Shown one piece after another: positions 3,390-5,665 of a stretch of 5,665 bases of DNA. Where the stretch lies: assembly GCA_007122745.1 (NCBI GenBank), contig SKTA01000073.1:1-5665 (forward strand), read 5' to 3'. Source of the DNA: Bacteroidales bacterium (GTDB lineage: Bacteria > Bacteroidota > Bacteroidia > Bacteroidales > UBA7960). Within the stretch, counting starts at the first letter, position 1. Every line of letters begins with the position of its first letter. The notes under the pieces are model-generated. The model was not told the origin of the DNA, did not search any database, and worked only from the letters and a program-made list of their open reading frames with translations. Made by a program: the position numbers and the translations under genes.

Positions 3390-5665
3390 ATGTACTTAAA
3401 AACCGAACTATACGAACTAATACGCAAAGATGAAAGTATTTTTGATTTTATTCAGGACAGTGCATTAGATGGTTTATGGTATTGGGATTTGGAAAATCCT
3501 GAAAATGAATGGATGAATGCCAAATTCTGGAAGGTTTTAGGCTATAGCCCCGATGAAATGCCGCATAAATCAAGCTCATGGCAAGGTATTATAAACCAGG
3601 ATGATTTAAAGCTTGCATCAGAGAATTTTTCCAGGCACTGCGAAAATCCAGATCACCCTTATGATCAGGTTGTAAGATACACACACAAAGACGGCTCAAC
3701 GGTATGGATACATTGTCTTGGAATGGCAATTCGTGATAATACCGGAAAACCTATCCGAATGTTAGGGGCGCATCAGGATATAAGCGACATTAAAAATAGA
3801 GAACAAGAGCTTATAAAAGCCAAAGAAAAAGCTGAAGAGAGCGAACAAAATCTTTCAATTACACTGCATTCAATTGGGGATGGGGTAATTACAACCGATA
3901 AATTCGGGATGATTGACAGGATGAACCCTGTGGCATTAAAGCTTTGTGGGTGGCACGAAGATGAAATAAAAGGCAAGCCATTAACTGAAGTTTTTATTAT
4001 TATTAATGCCTTTACAAGGGAACCTGTTCCCAATCCGGTTGAAAAGGTAATGGAGAATGGTGGAATAGTCGGATTAGCCAATCATACAGTTCTTGTTGCA
4101 AAAGACGGCAGAGAATATCAGATTGCCGACAGTGCCGCTCCAATCAAAAACCGGGATGGGGAGATTACCGGAGTGGTGTTGGTTTTTTCTGATGTAACTG
4201 AAAAATATCAGGCAGAGCAGGCGCTTATTGAGAGCAAACAGAGAGCAGAAAGTTATCTGAACGTTTCCGCTGAGATCATTATTTCTTTAAACCGGCAGGG
4301 AGTCATTACCATATTGAACGACAGCGGCCACAAACTGCTTGGCTATAAACCGGGTGAACTGATCGGGAAAAGCTGGTTTGAGACATGCTTGCCGAAGGAA
4401 GATATTCCAAAGATTTCCAAAACGTTTAAAAAACTGCTGAAGGGAGAGATCTCAGCTGTCATGAGCGGTGAAAACCAAGTAATAACAAAAGCGCACACGA
4501 AAAAGACTATTTATTGGTACAATAGAGTGCTCAAAGATTCAAACGGCAATATTACCGGAACACTCAGTTCAGGGAAGGACATCACTGAGCGCAAACAGGC
4601 AGAAGAAAAACATAGGCAGAGCGATGAGCGATTCCGCATTGCCCAGGATATGTCACCTGATGGATTTACGATTCTTCAACCTGTTCGCGATGCTCAGAAT
4701 CGTGTGATCGATTTTACATGGATCTACGAAAATGAGGCGATTGCACGGTTGAACGGGACTGACCCTCAAAAGGTGGTGGGGCAACGTTTACTGGAGGTGT
4801 TTCCCGGACACCGTGACACGAAATTCATGAAAGCCTATCAGCAGGTGGCGGAATCCGGCAAGTCCATAACATTTGAGGAAGGATACTCCGGCGAATCAAT
4901 GCAAAAACAAACGTGGTTTCGTATCGTCGTTGTACCGATGGCTGAAAACATCGCAATTCTGGCTCAGGATATCACCGAACGCAAACAAACCGAACTATTG
5001 CTCCAGGAAAAAAACGAAGAAATTGCTGCACAAAACGATGAACTTAATCAAGCAAACCTGGAACTCATTGCAGCCAAAGAACAAGCTGAAGAAAGCGATC
5101 GGCTCAAGTCAGCCTTCCTGGCCAATATGAGTCACGAGATACGCACCCCAATGAATGGGATCATGGGTTTTGCCGAACTGCTGAAAGAACCACGTCTGTC
5201 AGATGAGCAGCAGCAACATTATATTGAGATCATAGAGAAAAGTGGCGAAAGGATGCTCAACATTATCAACGACATTGTGGATTTATCGCGCATTGAGGCA
5301 GGCCTCATGGATGTTGCGCTGAAAGAATCGAACATAAATGAACAGTTGCATTACATCTACACATTTTTCAAGCCACAGGTTGAATCAAAGGGGATGCAGC
5401 TGAATCTGTCAAAAGCATTGCCTTCAGGACAAGAAAAAACAATCACTGATCGTGAAAAGCTATTTGCCGTTTTGACCAACCTGGTTAAAAACGCCATTAA
5501 ATACTCCAATGAAGGCACCATAGAGTTTGGCTGCAACAAAAATGGATCAACCCTGGAGTTTTTCGTCAGGGATACAGGCATCGGCATTCCCAAAGACCGC
5601 CAGCATGCAATCTTTGAACGCTTCATTCAGGCAGATATAGAAGATACAGAAGCCAGGCAGGGTGC
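3390..5665 (+). CDS. Cytoplasmic multi-PAS sensor histidine kinase (3' end missing)
   Basis: The frame is open from the ATG at 3390 to the window end (758 codons plus two bases). An in-frame stop at 3366-3368 with no other ATG in between fixes this start. There is no signal peptide or membrane segment, so the protein should be cytoplasmic. Four PAS-type modules follow each other: about 14-135 (PAS_3-like, DGLWYWDLEN ... WIHCLGMAIRD), 156-272 (GDGVITTDKFG), 288-401 (ending DITERKQAEE) and 411-531 (ending DITERKQTE). A coiled coil (~531-570) leads to the kinase core. The H-box is FLANMSHEIRTPMNGIMGF with His582 as the expected phosphate acceptor. The N-box is NLVKNAIKYS (Asn701) and the G1 box is DTGIGIP (Asp728). 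The F-box region FERFIQAD is present, and the G2 box is cut off at EARQG. The signal is unknown; PAS modules may bind small ligands or cofactors. A receiver domain may follow beyond the window, as is usual for this class. Confidence 0.93.
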   Translation, partial: MYLKTELYELIRKDESIFDFIQDSALDGLWYWDLENPENEWMNAKFWKVLGYSPDEMPHKSSSWQGIINQDDLKLASENFSRHCENPDHPYDQVVRYTHKDGSTVWIHCLGMAIRDNTGKPIRMLGAHQDISDIKNREQELIKAKEKAEESEQNLSITLHSIGDGVITTDKFGMIDRMNPVALKLCGWHEDEIKGKPLTEVFIIINAFTREPVPNPVEKVMENGGIVGLANHTVLVAKDGREYQIADSAAPIKNRDGEITGVVLVFSDVTEKYQAEQALIESKQRAESYLNVSAEIIISLNRQGVITILNDSGHKLLGYKPGELIGKSWFETCLPKEDIPKISKTFKKLLKGEISAVMSGENQVITKAHTKKTIYWYNRVLKDSNGNITGTLSSGKDITERKQAEEKHRQSDERFRIAQDMSPDGFTILQPVRDAQNRVIDFTWIYENEAIARLNGTDPQKVVGQRLLEVFPGHRDTKFMKAYQQVAESGKSITFEEGYSGESMQKQTWFRIVVVPMAENIAILAQDITERKQTELLLQEKNEEIAAQNDELNQANLELIAAKEQAEESDRLKSAFLANMSHEIRTPMNGIMGFAELLKEPRLSDEQQQHYIEIIEKSGERMLNIINDIVDLSRIEAGLMDVALKESNINEQLHYIYTFFKPQVESKGMQLNLSKALPSGQEKTITDREKLFAVLTNLVKNAIKYSNEGTIEFGCNKNGSTLEFFVRDTGIGIPKDRQHAIFERFIQADIEDTEARQG

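Noticed and set aside
3773..4081. 102-codon minus-strand open frame inside the sensor kinase
   Set aside because: It is antisense to a PAS-coding stretch with clear conserved motifs and has no features of its own.

Overview
The window looks like a chromosomal piece from a Bacteroidota-type bacterium. This rests on three things: a heavy-metal (HMA) cassette of a kind common in that phylum, a fragment of a Fibrobacter succinogenes major paralogous (FISUMP) domain, and A/T-rich gene starts without strong Shine-Dalgarno sequences plus one TAnnTTTG promoter box. The assignment is from family knowledge, not a database search.

Layout. (1) Positions 1-1764, minus strand: a three-gene soft-metal cassette read right to left. 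It holds a short AraC-type regulator with a Cys-x-x-Cys metal-binding-like N-terminus (1764-1201), a small exported HMA metal-binding protein (1098-766), and an HMA domain fused to a MauE/DoxX-like membrane domain (615-1, cut by the window edge). (2) Positions 1765-2138: control region of the regulator, then a gap with no convincing gene. (3) 2139-2642, plus strand: the C-terminal part of a FISUMP domain, truncated at its 5' end. (4) 2643-3389: about 750 bases without an ordinary gene, but far from empty. It contains a long imperfect fold-back palindrome (2713-2969) and, next to it, a minus-strand open frame with protein-like sequence that is rich in small hairpins (2922-3152). (5) 3390-5665, plus strand: the first ~758 residues of a cytoplasmic multi-PAS sensor histidine kinase, cut by the window end before its last ATP-binding motif.

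How it works together. The metal cassette reads as a self-contained sensing and handling unit. The regulator probably detects the metal through its own Cys-x-x-Cys domain. The exported protein would bind metal in the periplasm, and the membrane fusion would handle it at the inner membrane. The same dyad, GTAAA-N10-TTTAC, lies before the regulator gene and before the exported HMA gene, and a tandem copy of a related half-site lies before the membrane gene. This suggests one regulator controlling all three transcription or processing points.

The most unusual structures are the shared operator-like dyads and the 257-base fold-back element with its adjoining open frame. In the fold-back, most differences between the arms are of the kind that stays paired (G-U) in a minus-strand transcript, which hints at a structured RNA or a MITE-like repeat.
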